Positions 35,495 to 48,725 of a DNA stretch of 64,000 nt are shown here, piece after piece (within the stretch, counting starts at the first letter, position 1; each line of letters opens with the position of its first letter). The stretch comes from Crotophaga sulcirostris (lineage: Eukaryota > Chordata > Aves > Cuculiformes > Crotophagidae). The notes below the pieces were generated by a model. That model did not search any database. It was not told the origin of the DNA and worked only from the letters and a program-made list of their open reading frames with translations. The translations under genes and the position numbers were made by a program. The DNA lies in assembly GCA_013397455.1 (NCBI GenBank), contig VYZB01000215.1, positions 1,472,429 to 1,536,428 of the forward strand, in the 5' to 3' direction.

Positions 35495-38400
35495 TCTTTT
35501 GTTTCTGAAAAAAACTCATTGAGTTCCATAGCCCTGGCTGACTGGTCTTCTGCCAAGAAGGCTTTCTCATATAGAACTTGAAGTACATATGGCACCAGCA
35601 GTAAGGTTCATGAGTGAGGCAGCTGTGACATCAGTATGTCAGTGACATTCAGATCTGCACCATTATTCATTCTTTCCAGTGCCTTTGAGCATCTAACAGT
35701 GTCTAGCAGAAAAAGGACTATTGGTAATAGTTAGCTTTGTCAGGCATTGCCTAAAGGGCACAAAAGGGTTTCCATATCTTAAAAATTATGTCAGCTACCA
35801 ATATAGTAATTATTTCCAATTGCCATTACAAGGTAACATCTAGAGAATCTTCAGTTTTTTTCGGAGGATTGGTTAGCATCTAGATTTAGCCCACTACCCA
35901 ACAGTAATGAGCAATGTCAGGAAAGGGAATGCGAACTAAAAATTACAAATATTCAGCAATGTTTATCCATGCATTAATGGTTGCTATACATAGGTTTTAC
36001 TATGTATGCACAGCACGATATTTATTTTTTTATGCTGTTAGTTTTCTTGTCCCAGAATAAATTCACGTACTGTCCAAAGGCGAGCTCATTCCTTTGGGAA
36101 GTTACAGATGAAGATACCACATTAACCATATTAAAACCCAATAGTCTTCATCTATAAGACTGCAGAAGTGGAACTAAGCTTAGACACTCAATTTAAAAGA
36201 GAAAAGGCTTATTCTTTCACTTCAAGAGTCACGTTTCTGATGACAAATCATCAGCTTTCTAATACATATTTTTTGTTTGACTCACTGAAGTAGACATTTG
36301 GAAATGTTTAGTTTCTTTCTAGTCTTGCCTGGTTTGAGACACTGAGCTGATGGAAGACCATGATGGAAAGAAAACTAAGCTGAGGAAGAGAATTTCCTGT
36401 AATAGTAATACAGTCTTGATTTTTTTCTAGGTAAACCAAAATAAATATGTTATAATAAATAAATGTACATCAATCTATAGGCTTCGTAGGAACACAAATG
36501 ACTGCACATTACACTGAAAATATATACAAGAATTATGCTACTGTCTATTATTGCATGTTCCATATTTAGAAGGTGACAAGTATTCTCTATCAGGAGTTGT
36601 AAGAACTCAGTAGCAAGGAATGTTCTTTGTGATCATCTCAGCTTCTCTTCAGTCCCATAACAAACAAAACATAAATACTTATAGACAATACCATTTGTCC
36701 GTTTCAGAAGCTAGGTGGAACACAGCTCTTTGGTCTGAGTTCCAGCAGATAGTGTGTTGTTTTCATTCACAAAAATCAGTACACTGGCATAACATATCCA
36801 AGTGCCCTTACCCTGTCCTGATGCTGGCCTGACAGGAAAATCAGTAAATGAAGCAAATGCCACCCTTCCTATGCACTATTTTTTTCAACTTGTTCTCTGA
36901 CTCCCAGTGCAGTTTCAGTATTTTTTAACATGAATATATGGACCTAGATCTATGAAAGGACTCACAAGTTCTTCTCTTTTCAGCAGAAGAGTGAAAGAGG
37001 GTTGCAGGCACTTAGACAGAGAAACTGAAGATCTCTCCTTTTCAAAAAAATGGACTCTACTACCAGCTTACAGTTATGTTCACCCTTAGCTTTTTGGCTT
37101 GATAGCTCTTTATATACACCATGCAACGCCTGAACCAAAGTAAACAGGAGGGATTGCGAGTGTGTCTCCACTGGAAGAGGTGTGCTCTGGAGACTACAGG
37201 AACTTAAACTTGACTCTTCTCAAGAAAGAAAACTCTAGTCACCCATAGTTGGGCTAGGAGTCTTAGTCATTGAAACACTGAACTGGTGAGGGCCCTGCTC
37301 TGACACACTCTGACAAAAGGCAGCGGAAACCGCTATATTTGTTCGGTAGGCATTTGTTTGGACCCACTTGTAGACTTAGATCATTAAGAAGAGAGAGGGA
37401 AAGATGTGATATCTGGAGTTTCTGACAGGTCTTACATATGAGGATCTTAGTGCTCTGAACAAGAAACTTCTGGCCTTTCCCCAAACAGAACTGAAAACAT
37501 TCAGTTAAAATGAATGCAAAATCTGAGGGATGTCTGCAGCTTAGGTAGTTAAAGGGTAGGCAACAGCTGAGCAGAGACTGGGAAATTGGAAATTAGCCTC
37601 CAAATGTGAGATCTAAGTGAATTTTCATGCACAGACAGGACATAAATCTTCTTCGTTTTTTTTGTGGATCTGGTCATTCTTGCCATGAGATTGGACTGAT
37701 ATTACTATACCCTATCCAACAGTAATCAGGTGGTAACAGCTTTCAGTCCTTAATGATCTGTGAGGGATGAAAGGCTGTTTGATGTTTCCTGTTATTTGTT
37801 TTTGCCTTTTTCCAAAGATCTGTCCTATGCTTATCAGTAGAGCACCTAATCATTACCTTCAAATATTTTGAACAATCTACTCCAATCAGATTTTAATGCA
37901 CTTTGATTTGCATGTTGTTCATGAACAAAGGCATGGCTGTTTGAGATAACAAATGAACACTCTGATTTCTTATGAACCAAAATGGACTGAAGCTCCCAGC
38001 CCTCTAAACTGCATTTTGCCAGCCAGTACATTGTATGGCACAATGCTGAAAACGTTTTTTTTTACTATGTCAGCTACAAAAGAAATGTTCAAGATCTGGA
38101 CAAAATTTTTCTTTGAGTAATGCTTTTCCTCAAAGAATAAGAGTCCTGAGTAACAGATCTGTGTTTCAGGATCAAGTTCTATCTTTGAAATGAGAATTTG
38201 GATGGATTGGACAAGTAGGTAACTGGCTGAATTATTAAGGTACTTATTCCTGCTTCTGAGATTGCGTATGGCAGGGCAAAGATTCACTAAATTTAACATT
38301 CAAAAAAATGTTTGCTTCGAATACTAGAATAGCAAACTGCTTAATCTCCCCTGCCCCCCAGGAATGCCACAGGCTTTGCTGAAACTGAGGGGATGAGCAG

Positions 38401-41110
38401 ATGGGCATCTTTGAGGGCATTCAGTTGTCATTTCCTACAGAGCCCAAATGAAGCAATAACAACAGAAGTGAATCACTGCTTACAAGAAGATACTCACTTT
38501 TGTGGATAGCTTAGTAAGTGTGGGTGTTTAGATCTTAAACTTCAGATTAATTCAAGCAAGGAAGAACGCAGGAGCCACAGGAAAAGCTGGGAGTAAATCT
38601 AAACATATTTTAAAAAGCTGCAGGTGGGCTTCGTGAGCAGGTGTAAAAATTATTACTGTAGGGCCAGAATGTCTGTTCTGAGTAAACAGTAAATGTTTTG
38701 ATCTTATTCTGTGTGTATGAAGGGGAAATAACGATTCAGAGATAACTGACTATATTTAAGCAGGTGGAAAAGTCTATTCCTAAAATTAAAAAAGAAGATC
38801 AAAACATACAATTCAGATCATAAGTCTGTAACTTTACCAAGGCTTAGGATATAAAATGACTTAGGGAAACATACCCATCAAGTTTCCAAATAATAACCAC
38901 GTAGGCTTGTTTTTAACTATGAAAGGTCCTTTTTATTGAAGGTTTTGCTATCCTATCCATTTGGCTTACTCTATTTTTGAGTTTCTAGTAGTTTTCCAGG
39001 TTTTGTTTGATTTTGTTACTCAACTCTAGAGTAAAATATGTCAGTTATCCTATCAACTATACATAAGGAACAGCTGATGAAATAATTGAGACCTCTGCAG
39101 TCAGTATTGTGACGAATCCTAGGTGCTCGTTCCCCTTTTCCTTTTTAGGAAATGTGATATGTAACGTGCACAAACATGAACTTTCTGGAACTGATAAAGG
39201 GAGAAGTACTGCAGGTTAGTAAACTTAATAAAATTAGTTTTATATCCTTTTTTGCATATGTGATGCAAACACAGGTAACAAGCTTATCCATTGTAAAACA
39301 AAATGTTTTGGAATGACTTCTGCTAGGGGATCATTGGCCTATAAAATGAATTTGCAGTTACCAGGTGACAGGTGTCTACGCCATGCACAAATACCTGCTG
39401 CACAGCTGTACTGGTGTCCACCTTTGGCCACACTCCTAAGGCAGAGGCCAAGCACTGAATCAGATGTGGACAATGAACTATTCTGATGGCTTATGGAGTT
39501 CAGTTTTCAGGCTTATTACCAGGAAAACTTTCACTGTCACTATCTGCACTTTTGACCTTATCATCAATAGAAAGACCACTCCAGAAAACAGAATACAGTC
39601 TTCAAGGCCACGCAGCATAATCCCCAGGAGGCAGTCTCCTTAGGAAACGGGCATCTCCTAAGCACAGTTTCTGTAGCTGAATGTTTCAGGGGAAAAAAGG
39701 GAAATCAAGGGAGAACAACATGAGAAGACTGAGCTTCACATGTATACAATGCAGGATTTATAGTGACTCGGGAAGTAAAATATTTTCTTCTGAATAAAAA
39801 AAAAGAAAAAAGTGCAATTTAGAAAGATTGTTTTTCTGCACTGAGAGAATATGTATTCCAAGACTCCGAGCTGTTTTTTCTTTGTGTGCAAGACAAACAA
39901 TTTTGAACCTTAACAACAAATATTATTAAAACATCAATGTCTCATACACCTACAATCTTTTAAATTACTTCCATGGTCTCTCCTCTCCTCTGGAATCAAT
40001 GTGCATAACAAATTTGATGTTTGCTTTAGATGTTAAAAAACTTGCTACTTCTTTTCTACGCTCCAAAGCTCCATACATATTAACACCTTTGTTTTTTGTG
40101 GCCTACTACATCAGAAGCCTTGGTATTAGGTGGTGAACGTTTTATCTAGTCTCTCTAGAGAATTAAAACTAAGGGCATGATTGTCCTTGTGATCGCAAAC
40201 AACAGGCAAGTAATCAGGAGAAGAGCAAACAGGGAAAATCCCAGATTCATCATTTTTTAGGATACCCAAGGCTAAGGAATGCAAATACAACCATTTAGAG
40301 AATGAACACCCTAATATTATCCCAATTTGCAAACAAAATTAGTGATTAAAAGGGGAAACTAAATACAGTATACTTACAAGACCCCAGACACTGATATGTA
40401 GACACTGATACGTCTTTACCAGAGATCCCCAATGGATGAGTAAGACAAATTATTCACTGTAACAGCAGACTTTGATGGAAATATTTTGTGCCTCTCTAGT
40501 AACTGTACTTGCCTTGCCATCTGAAAGAACTCCTTTTTCTCAACACTACTTCTTCACCTATTACACATTCTCATAATTTGGGAATGTGCGCAATGCCTCC
40601 TCTTTTAAAAGTGAAAAACCCCATAAAAATAGAAACAACAAAACATCCAACAACAAAAGACATCCAGAAGCTACTGACGAGCAGATTATTCATCTTGGTT
40701 GTGTAAAGCTTTAAGTCCCTATACTCACTATTTGCGGTCAAAGATTAGAATCCCATAGGGCAGGAGAATGACTAAGCCATCAGTCTATTGGCTATTCAGT
40801 GTAGGATATATAATTAAATATGAATTTGACCATAATATTAGATGCACTCTTCCTCTGCACATTTTCTGAATCTATGCATATCTGAGCAAATTAAACTGAA
40901 GGGAACTGAATTTTGCCACTATCTATCCAATAATAGTTGTTTTCTATTCCCAAATGAAATATTGCTAGATAACTGTAACGGTAATAATACTGTATCTGTT
41001 CCTGAAAGTACATGACTCAACAGTGTAGATAGTCTCTCTGTTGCTTTATGTTTCTGCACCAAGTTTGGCTATTTTCCCAAGAGGTCTGTGTTTCATGTTT
41101 CCTTATTACA
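35495..41110. other. Non-coding DNA, no gene seen
   Basis: Only short unconserved open frames occur on both strands, with no transposon ends or RNA genes recognised. A 14-bp tandem pair lies at 40386-40413. A-runs occur near 39795-39810. Confidence 0.55.
40386..40413. repeat. 14-bp tandem pair
   Basis: AGACACTGATATGT is followed directly by AGACACTGATACGT, with one mismatch. It is a minor local duplication. Confidence 0.85.
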
Positions 41111-42290
41111 GAAACTGACGGAAATGCTGTGGATGTTTTTAGTCTAGACTTTCATAAAGCCTCTGGAACCTTTTCACAGAACATTCTCCTGGAAAAAAAC
41201 AGGCAACTCATGGCATGGGTAGATGTACTCTTTGCTGGTAAAAAACTGACTGGATGTCTGGGCCTAAAGAGTGGTGGCGAATGGAGTTAAACTCAATTGG
41301 CAGCTGGTCACTAGTGGTGTTCCCTAGGGCTCAGTATTGAGGCTGATTCTGTTTAATATCTTTATCAGTGATCTGGGTGAGGGAAGTGAGTGCACCCTCA
41401 GAAAGTTTGCAGATAGCACCAAGTTGTGCAAGAATGGTGATCTACTTGAGGGTAGGAAGGCTCTACAGAGGTATCTTGATAGGTTGGATTGATGGACCAC
41501 AGCCAAAAGCATGAAGATCAACAAGGCTAAGTGCTGGGTCATGCACTTGGGTCACAACAGCCCTATGCAATGCTACAGGCTCAGGGATGAATGGCTAGAA
41601 TGCTGCACTGCAGAAAAGGACCTGGGGATGTTGCTTGATAGCCATCTGAATATCAGTCAAGTCAGCAGTGTGCCCAGGTGGCCAAGAAGGCCAATACCAT
41701 CCTGGCTTGTGTCAGAAACAGTGTGGCCAGCAGGACCAGGGAAGTGATTGTCCTCCTGTACTCAGCACTGGTGAGGCCACACCTTAAATACTGTGTTCAG
41801 TTTTTGGCCCCTCACTACAAGAAGGACATTGAGGTGCTGGAGTTTGTCCAGAGAAGGGCAATGAGGCTGGTGAAGAGTCTAGAGCACAAGTCCTGTGAGG
41901 AGCAGCTAAGAGAACTGTGTTTGTTTAGTCTGGAGAAGAGGAGACTGAGGGGAGACTATATCACTATAGCTACTTGAAAGGAGGTTGTAGTGACATGAAT
42001 GTTGGTCTCTTCTCCCGTGTAACAAGTGATAGGACAGGAGGAAATGGCCTTAAGTTGCACCAGGGGAGGTTTAGATTGGATATTAGGAAAACTTTCTTTA
42101 CTGAAAGGATTGTCAAGCATCAGAACAGGGTGTCCAAGGAAGTGGTTGAGTCCCCATCCCTGGAAGCATTTTAAACATGTGTAGTTGTGGTGCTAGGGAC
42201 ATGGTTTAGAGGCAAACTTGGTAGTGTTAAGTCAAAGGTTGGACTTGATGATCTTAAAATTCTCTTCCAACATAAATGATTTTGTGAAAT
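41111..42290 (+). mobile_element. CR1 LINE, RT palm to 3' end (copy 5)
   Basis: This CR1 copy enters upstream of RT motif A (GATGTTTTTAGTCTAGACTT, equivalent to DVxxLDF, near 41133-41152). It covers the region encoding the [13 protein letters not shown] stretch (41350-41376) and a degraded FADD (TTTGCAGATAGC at 41406-41417; the second Asp is changed to Ser). It then runs through the C-terminal region ([13 protein letters not shown]) to a worn 3' tail (AAATGATTTTGTGAAAT near 42274-42290). The coding frame is split over at least three frames (41511-41747, 41678-41977, 41974-42174), so several indels are present. It is the second longest of the younger copies. The 5' boundary is approximate, and it may start slightly upstream. 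Confidence 0.93.
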
Positions 42291-45200
42291 TAATGACTGA
42301 ATTTCCATTGTCAGTGTTTGAGGGCCAGAAAAATATCATTATAGTGTGTCTTTCCTTTCTTTCATTTTCTTTCATTTTCTCACAATTTCTTAAATGTGAG
42401 AAAATCCAGCTTTATAGCAATGTCTAGATAGTTTAAACAGCGATGGCAAACGTTATGGAAGTCCTGTTGGTGCAAAAGGAACCCATTAAACTCCATAGGC
42501 CTCCATAAAACTGAGTGTATCCACCCATTTAGAAAAGCCTGCAGAAGCTGAACCCTGAGCATACACTCATTTTCTCAGTTCTCTGTTGCTGTGATACAAG
42601 TTGCATGTCCAGTTTGTGGTGAAATGTGGGCTGGGACTGGTGAAGCATTCAGGATTTTTCAAGTCTTATCAATAGACAGACAGATGGTAACTAAAATGCA
42701 GATTATATTAGACGACATTTAATGTTAAGTACAACAGATGCTCCTAATACAACCATGCGAGGCTTGGATCATTCATTAACTAATTAACTCTATTTTTTTC
42801 CACTTTATTTTTAGAAATACATATTACATTAGTTTCTATTTATGTTTTCTTTTTTAGACATTCTCTAATCTAAAACTTTGGTTGATAAGGCTGTGACAAT
42901 AAACTTGACAAAGTTATTTGCTTTCCTTCTTAGGTTCTTCATATTAAGAGATGGTTAAGTAGTAGGAAAAGTATGACTGCATTATATCAGGATTATCCTG
43001 CAACCAAAACTGACACATGAAAAAGGCAGAAAGTAGTTAATTTACGAACAAGTCTTTCTTCTCTTGCGGCTTTTCTGCTTTGTACCTTTTTCTCCTATCT
43101 AAACCCAGATTTTAGAAGACTTTACACTTTAAATAGTACTCACCCTGACATCCTGCAGCAGCTGCTGTTTTTCTGAGTTGCAGCCAGGCAGTGGGCTGTG
43201 GGCAGAGCAACTACCCAGGTGACACAGGTCCAACACTCCTGTGGAAGTGCTCCATGTGTTGTGCATGCACAAAGGGAATGCTGTTCTGGGAACTGACAAA
43301 TTTCCGGTAGCTGTGCAATAGATCCAGTCATATCTTCAGGTTAGGGATGTGCAAGCTCTTCTTTTGCTAAAACAAGCCCTGCTTTTGCTAAAACTGGCTG
43401 TCCTAGTCATATGCTTTCCACAAGATATTTGCTGGTATACAAACGCTGATTATTTTTTTTTTGTAATTAGTGAGAATAGATATGATACAAAGGTTCAGGA
43501 TTTAATGGAGACAATCTGTGCAAAGATCTAAAGTTCTAAATTTTTTTTATCTCCTCTCCAAAAATGTTAGTAAAACCAAGAAAATTTCATTTGGAACATT
43601 GACCGGTCAGCCCATTTGTAACTTTCAAACTTTGGTTTCTTTGGCATTGTTATGAAGTCTTGACGAAAAAAAATACATGCAGCTACATTAAATTAACAAT
43701 AATGTGTCATTTTTTTTTTTTCTTGAGAAACTCAGGAACATTAGGAAATAATTGAAGATCATCTTCAATAAGAATGGATTTTGTAGTTTGAGGGTATTCA
43801 GCTTCTCATTATTTGTCTCTGCTGCTTGACAGGTCAAAAAGAAAAATTATTTTGAAGTCTCCAGAATTCATTGCTTACAGGTTCATGGTTCACATAACTG
43901 ATATTTTTTACTTTTTCTTCTTTTTGTTGACAAACGTATAAAACATCCTACCAAATTTTAGTTATTTGAAATAAACTTTGCCCCTTTTTCCGTATTTCAT
44001 ATTTCACTTGTGCATTTTCTAAGTAGCTATGTTGTCAAAGAATATAGTCATTTCTTCCAGAGGTGTATGAATTTAACTTAAGGCAAGAAACAATAAAATG
44101 GTAGTGCCAGCAACTGGAGGAGGTGAAGTAGAGATATTAATATACATGGCTAATTAGCGACTCATTTAGATCAATTATAGGCCTGAACTATGGCCTTAAG
44201 TCAATTCAATGATTTTCATTAACTTGAAAGAGCACCAGATGAAGCCCTATGTGACAGGTTCAAGTAGCTCTTAAAAGTATATCAATAAAAAGGAACATGA
44301 ATGGAATTATATATTTTTTCTGACCACCTGCCTAAGCATTAATATTTAAAACAAGGATAATATCTAGTAATGCCATCCTTAGGTTTGACACATTTAACTA
44401 CTAAACCATTGCATGTTTTTCCCTAATATAGCAGTTCATGCCACAATTGTCCTTTTTACCAAAGTTTTAGGTCCCTTTTATGGTGAACAATCCAAATAGC
44501 ATGGTTTAATGCATCTGGAATGATCTCCAGAAAGCTGCTGTTCTTGGTGATGTTCTGCAAATTGAAGCAGACTATGACATAATCTTTCTCAGTTTTCTGT
44601 CTATTTCTCTGCTAGAGGAAATCTCCCTCCCAGCTGGGGCAGCTGGGGCAGAGAAAGTAATGTGCAGCCTCCTAGTGCAGAGCCAGTGGTATGAGTGCCA
44701 GGAATAAGACAGGTTTATTCTGATTATCAATTTTGAAAGCCCATGCATGTCTTGATAAACCTCCTGGGGAATGCAAGATGCTGATCTTGCTGTTGAAAAG
44801 AAGAAATGCCTCCTCCTGGCCTTTGCAGCTCCTATTTTCTGAACAGACCTTGTGTATAATGTGCTACTGCCCATCCATTTCTTTGTTGGGAGAAGTCAAA
44901 AGGACACCAGTTTTACAGTAAGGGAAAGGTAGCTGCTGCTGCTGCTGTTGAATAGACTCTAATGCTGGTCTGTGTCAAAACAGCATATCTGAGTCCTTTA
45001 AAATTAGTTTTGGTTGTTGAATGCAAATGTATTACAGATATTTTATCAACATGAGTAGCAGTCCCGAAAATAAAGGATCTGTGATTTTTTTACATGGGTT
45101 TACAGAGTTAAACACAGACAATATTTTCTTCTACAAGCATCAACACATGTATACTTACAAACGTGTGTGTGCCTGTACTCAAGTGATCATGGACACAGAG

Positions 45201-48200
45201 AACAAAAATATTTAATGAAGATTCTAGACATGCTGTCTCTCTGTCAGGGTTTCCATTCACCAAATAGAGTTCTTTCTCTTAGCAGGAGCTGCTATTTTTA
45301 TGATGTTATGCAGCAGAGGTCTACTTTGATGATGAAAAGAGGAATGAAAGGATCAAGTTCACCACCAAGAAAGAAGAAGAATCAGAAAGTTTAAGCATTT
45401 TCATAAGGTAAATTCTGTAATTTTGAAATTTTTTTGGTTAATTGAACAGCCTATTTTTAGTTAAGGAACTTACCTTTCAGCAATTAACTTGCTGCATGCT
45501 GATGATTTCCAGAGCTAAGACAGTCCTTCCTAGCTTACTTTAATTAACTTTGCTTTCTCCATTTGTAAGGGAATAATAACCTTTTCTGGGTTAATACCTT
45601 ACTTATAATATCACCTTGGCCTAGTGGGATTGCACATTATCCCTACTAATGTGGTAGATGTTCTTTCTTTATCTGCTGGCCCTTGCAAAGGGCATCTCTT
45701 CATAATTTTCTTACTTTCTGGATTATACATCACTCAGTACAGACAGGGGCAGGACGGCAGAAACAGGACCTCCCTGAAGGCCAACAGCAAACAGCAGGAC
45801 ACCTTCATCCCTTTCTGAAACACCAAAACAAGGCAGAGACAAGCACACCCTGCTGTGAGATTCCTAGGCTCACTGATGCATATTTGGACACAAAATGTAG
45901 TCACTCAGGAGATGTAGTGCAGGCTCCCTTTCCCAGTTTACAGTGATGCCTTTAAGCAGGATAGAAATGTACTTCACCGTTCCATTATTTTTTAAGCCCA
46001 TGTTGTCTCTGAGTCTTCGGCTACTGCGAAATGATGTTAAAATAGCAAATGTCAGCTCCTTTGGAAATATCCATAAGCATCAGGTGTGAGACTATTTTAC
46101 CCTAATGCTTGAATCCATTGCATATGCTCAGTTGTGAGAACCAGTCTACTGGAATAATGAATTCATGCATAACAAACTGCCTAACTGAGCTTACAAAGAA
46201 CAATCTCTTCCTTAAGTTTATGCTAAAAATTATATTCAGTCTTTTTTTTTGTGCCATTACAGGGCAAGGCTACATGTATGATTCATATAGTTTTATATCC
46301 AGCTTATTAGAAATTTATTAGCACTGAGGAATACGTTTCAATGTCTACCTAGAGTTTCACTTAATTCTAGTTTAGAGTCTGATCAAAGACTAAAGGCCAG
46401 AACTCTTCATCCTTTGAGTAGTATTACCCCTTCATGCAGAAAATGTGTGCAAGATTCAATACACAGACCGTCCTGCACATTCTTCTGGACTTTTTTTTTG
46501 CCAGCTTCAATGAAGAAGCAAGGGGTTTTGTCCTTAAATTTCTGCTCACAAAGGGCTGCCTGAAGCATGCCACAAGGTATAGGAGGAGCTGAGGCTTTTC
46601 CCTCTGTGATTCTCCTGTAAGCACAGCTCTGCAGCACTGCTGTACGCTTCCTAGTACATATAGGTTCCACACCTGCTGCTGCTTTACAATAGCAGGTATA
46701 GGGGTATACACTTCAGCAATAAAAGTCTATATTCTGCTTTATTGTTGTCTGCCTGATACAGCATGCACACCTATAGCCAGCCCCAGAAGCCTAGTAGGTG
46801 AGTAAGCACTATACATTTTCCCCTGTTCTCTGGTTAAAGATCTCCAGAAGATCTCATGCTCTTGACCTGTGACTTGTGTTCATTTTGAATAATATTTTTT
46901 TAATGTCGTGCTGTTGGATCAATATAAGCAAATTTTATTAAATGGTCTGCTTCTGTAAGATGAAAAGTAAGGGTTACTTGGTATTCACAGGGTTGTATGG
47001 GAATTTAGAAGCATCTGTTGCTTTGCTACCGAACTCTGAACTGGTCCCAGTAGCCTGGGAGCATCAGAACAAGTTTGCTGTCTCAAAAGATGAGAGTTAA
47101 CTATCTTGCTATTAGTATTTAAGACAAAGAAAGACTGTCCTTGAGTTTCTTATCATCTTATGAGTTTGAACACTATATAAAAAAAGAATAAATCAGCAAT
47201 AAAAAAAAAGTCAAATTCATGGCAATACTGAAATTGCAGGCTTTAGTTTTAATGCACATCACATCCATTAGCATAATGTAGAATAATGAAAACTTCACAG
47301 TGTCAACTGTGAAAGCACATTTGGTCTGAATGATTTAAATACAACTTGGTCAAAGCAACTGAAAATGCAGTGGTGAAACAGTTCTTCATTAACCATGAGA
47401 TGGACAAGATGACCTAATAGATTCCAAATGTATCGTAAGAACTTTGTTATTGAAATACACATAATATAATTTTGTCGTGTATATAGTGCATATAGAGGCC
47501 CCATGAGATAATCACGAACAGAGCTATGCATACACAAAACCACAAATGCTGCACCCCCAAGGAACATGAAAAGAGTTAACCAGGAGTGAGCAAGCTCTTC
47601 ACAGCAGCTCAGTAACCCACATTACCCAGTCTAAGAATTTGTCCTACAAGTCAGTGCAAGGCTTCCATTGAAATAGAAAAGGAATTTTTGATTCTAACAG
47701 TTCCTATTTATGCTATGGAAACATGTTATTTTAGTTTTTAATTCCTGTTGCTGTATTTTAAAAGTGTTATCCAGTTGAAATGCATCAGCAACTTACTACA
47801 CAAGACTTCAGACTGTATTTAGACTGTGTCAGTCTGAACTGTAACATATCTGTTCTAAGTGAAGTCAAATGTAAAATTTCTTCAGCCTTAACAAGGATGT
47901 GATTATTCTGCAGTTCTCTTTGGCCTACTCTGACTCTCACAGATCTCAAATCCAGTTCCATCTCTTAGCAGTATGCCAAAGATCAAACAAATTTCTGCAT
48001 ATTTCTGATTTACTCAATGAGAAAAGAATATTAACTAGTATCATTATCCTTAATTTAGAACAAAAATGACACTTCAAAAAAGGATGAGGATCAATTTTCG
48101 AACAGTAACAATTAGGCATACTGCAGATGCTTCACATTTTAACTGGGACTGTTAAGTTTTCTTTTTTTTTGTTTTTTTTTAATTTTCACATTAGCCTTAT

Positions 48201-48667
48201 ATTGACATGACCTTCAATTAACCAGATCAGACATCATACACGCCTCACAAGCAATTTACAAACTGAAATGAGTTAATCCTCTCAAAGAAAGTCCATTCCA
48301 GATTACTGAAAAGGAACTAAACTAAGGGTAGGTCTGAAATGATGCAGTTCACACTTGCCCTCATTTGAAGAACCCTCTTATTATAAGCTGTCTTTAATAC
48401 TTTGTGAGGTTATTTGGTTCCTAACAGTGATAAATCTTCCTATAATCACTCCTTTAAACAAGATCAAAGAGCTTAGAACATCCAAAACGCTCAGTTCCTC
48501 CAGATTGATTGCATTTATCATCAAAGAATACAAAGTGCATATTGCATAACATTTGGAAAATATTTTTAATTGCCCTTTCATTAATTATCAGAGTCACAGA
48601 ACATAGAGCGGACAGAAACACAATAGATTCTACTGTTTTCAATAAACAGCAGCAGTCCTTAGAATGT
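42291..48667. other. Non-coding DNA, no gene seen
   Basis: This long AT-rich stretch has no supported gene. Minor items are a 10-bp tandem (TTCATTTTCT twice, 42361-42380), CTTTTGCTAAAAC repeated at 43361-43373 and 43382-43394, a short (GCT)n near 44932-44948, and T-runs near 43711-43721 and 48161-48180. Small open frames at 44572-44874 and 46407-46711 have no recognisable motif. Confidence 0.55.
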
Positions 48668-48725
48668 GAACCAGATGTCCTCCAGGTATCCCTTCCACCT
48701 TAATTTATTCTATGATTTTATGATT
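48668..48725 (+). mobile_element. CR1 3' tail fragment (copy 6)
   Basis: The segment GAACCAGATGTCCTCCAGGT followed by ATCCCTTCCACCT and the octamers ATTCTATG (48707-48714) and ATTTTATG (48715-48722) matches the last 60 bp of CR1 3' UTRs. It compares with ACCAGATGACC, then TCCCTTCCAAC, then the octamers in copy 3. It is an extremely 5'-truncated insertion or what remains of a longer decayed one. Confidence 0.85.
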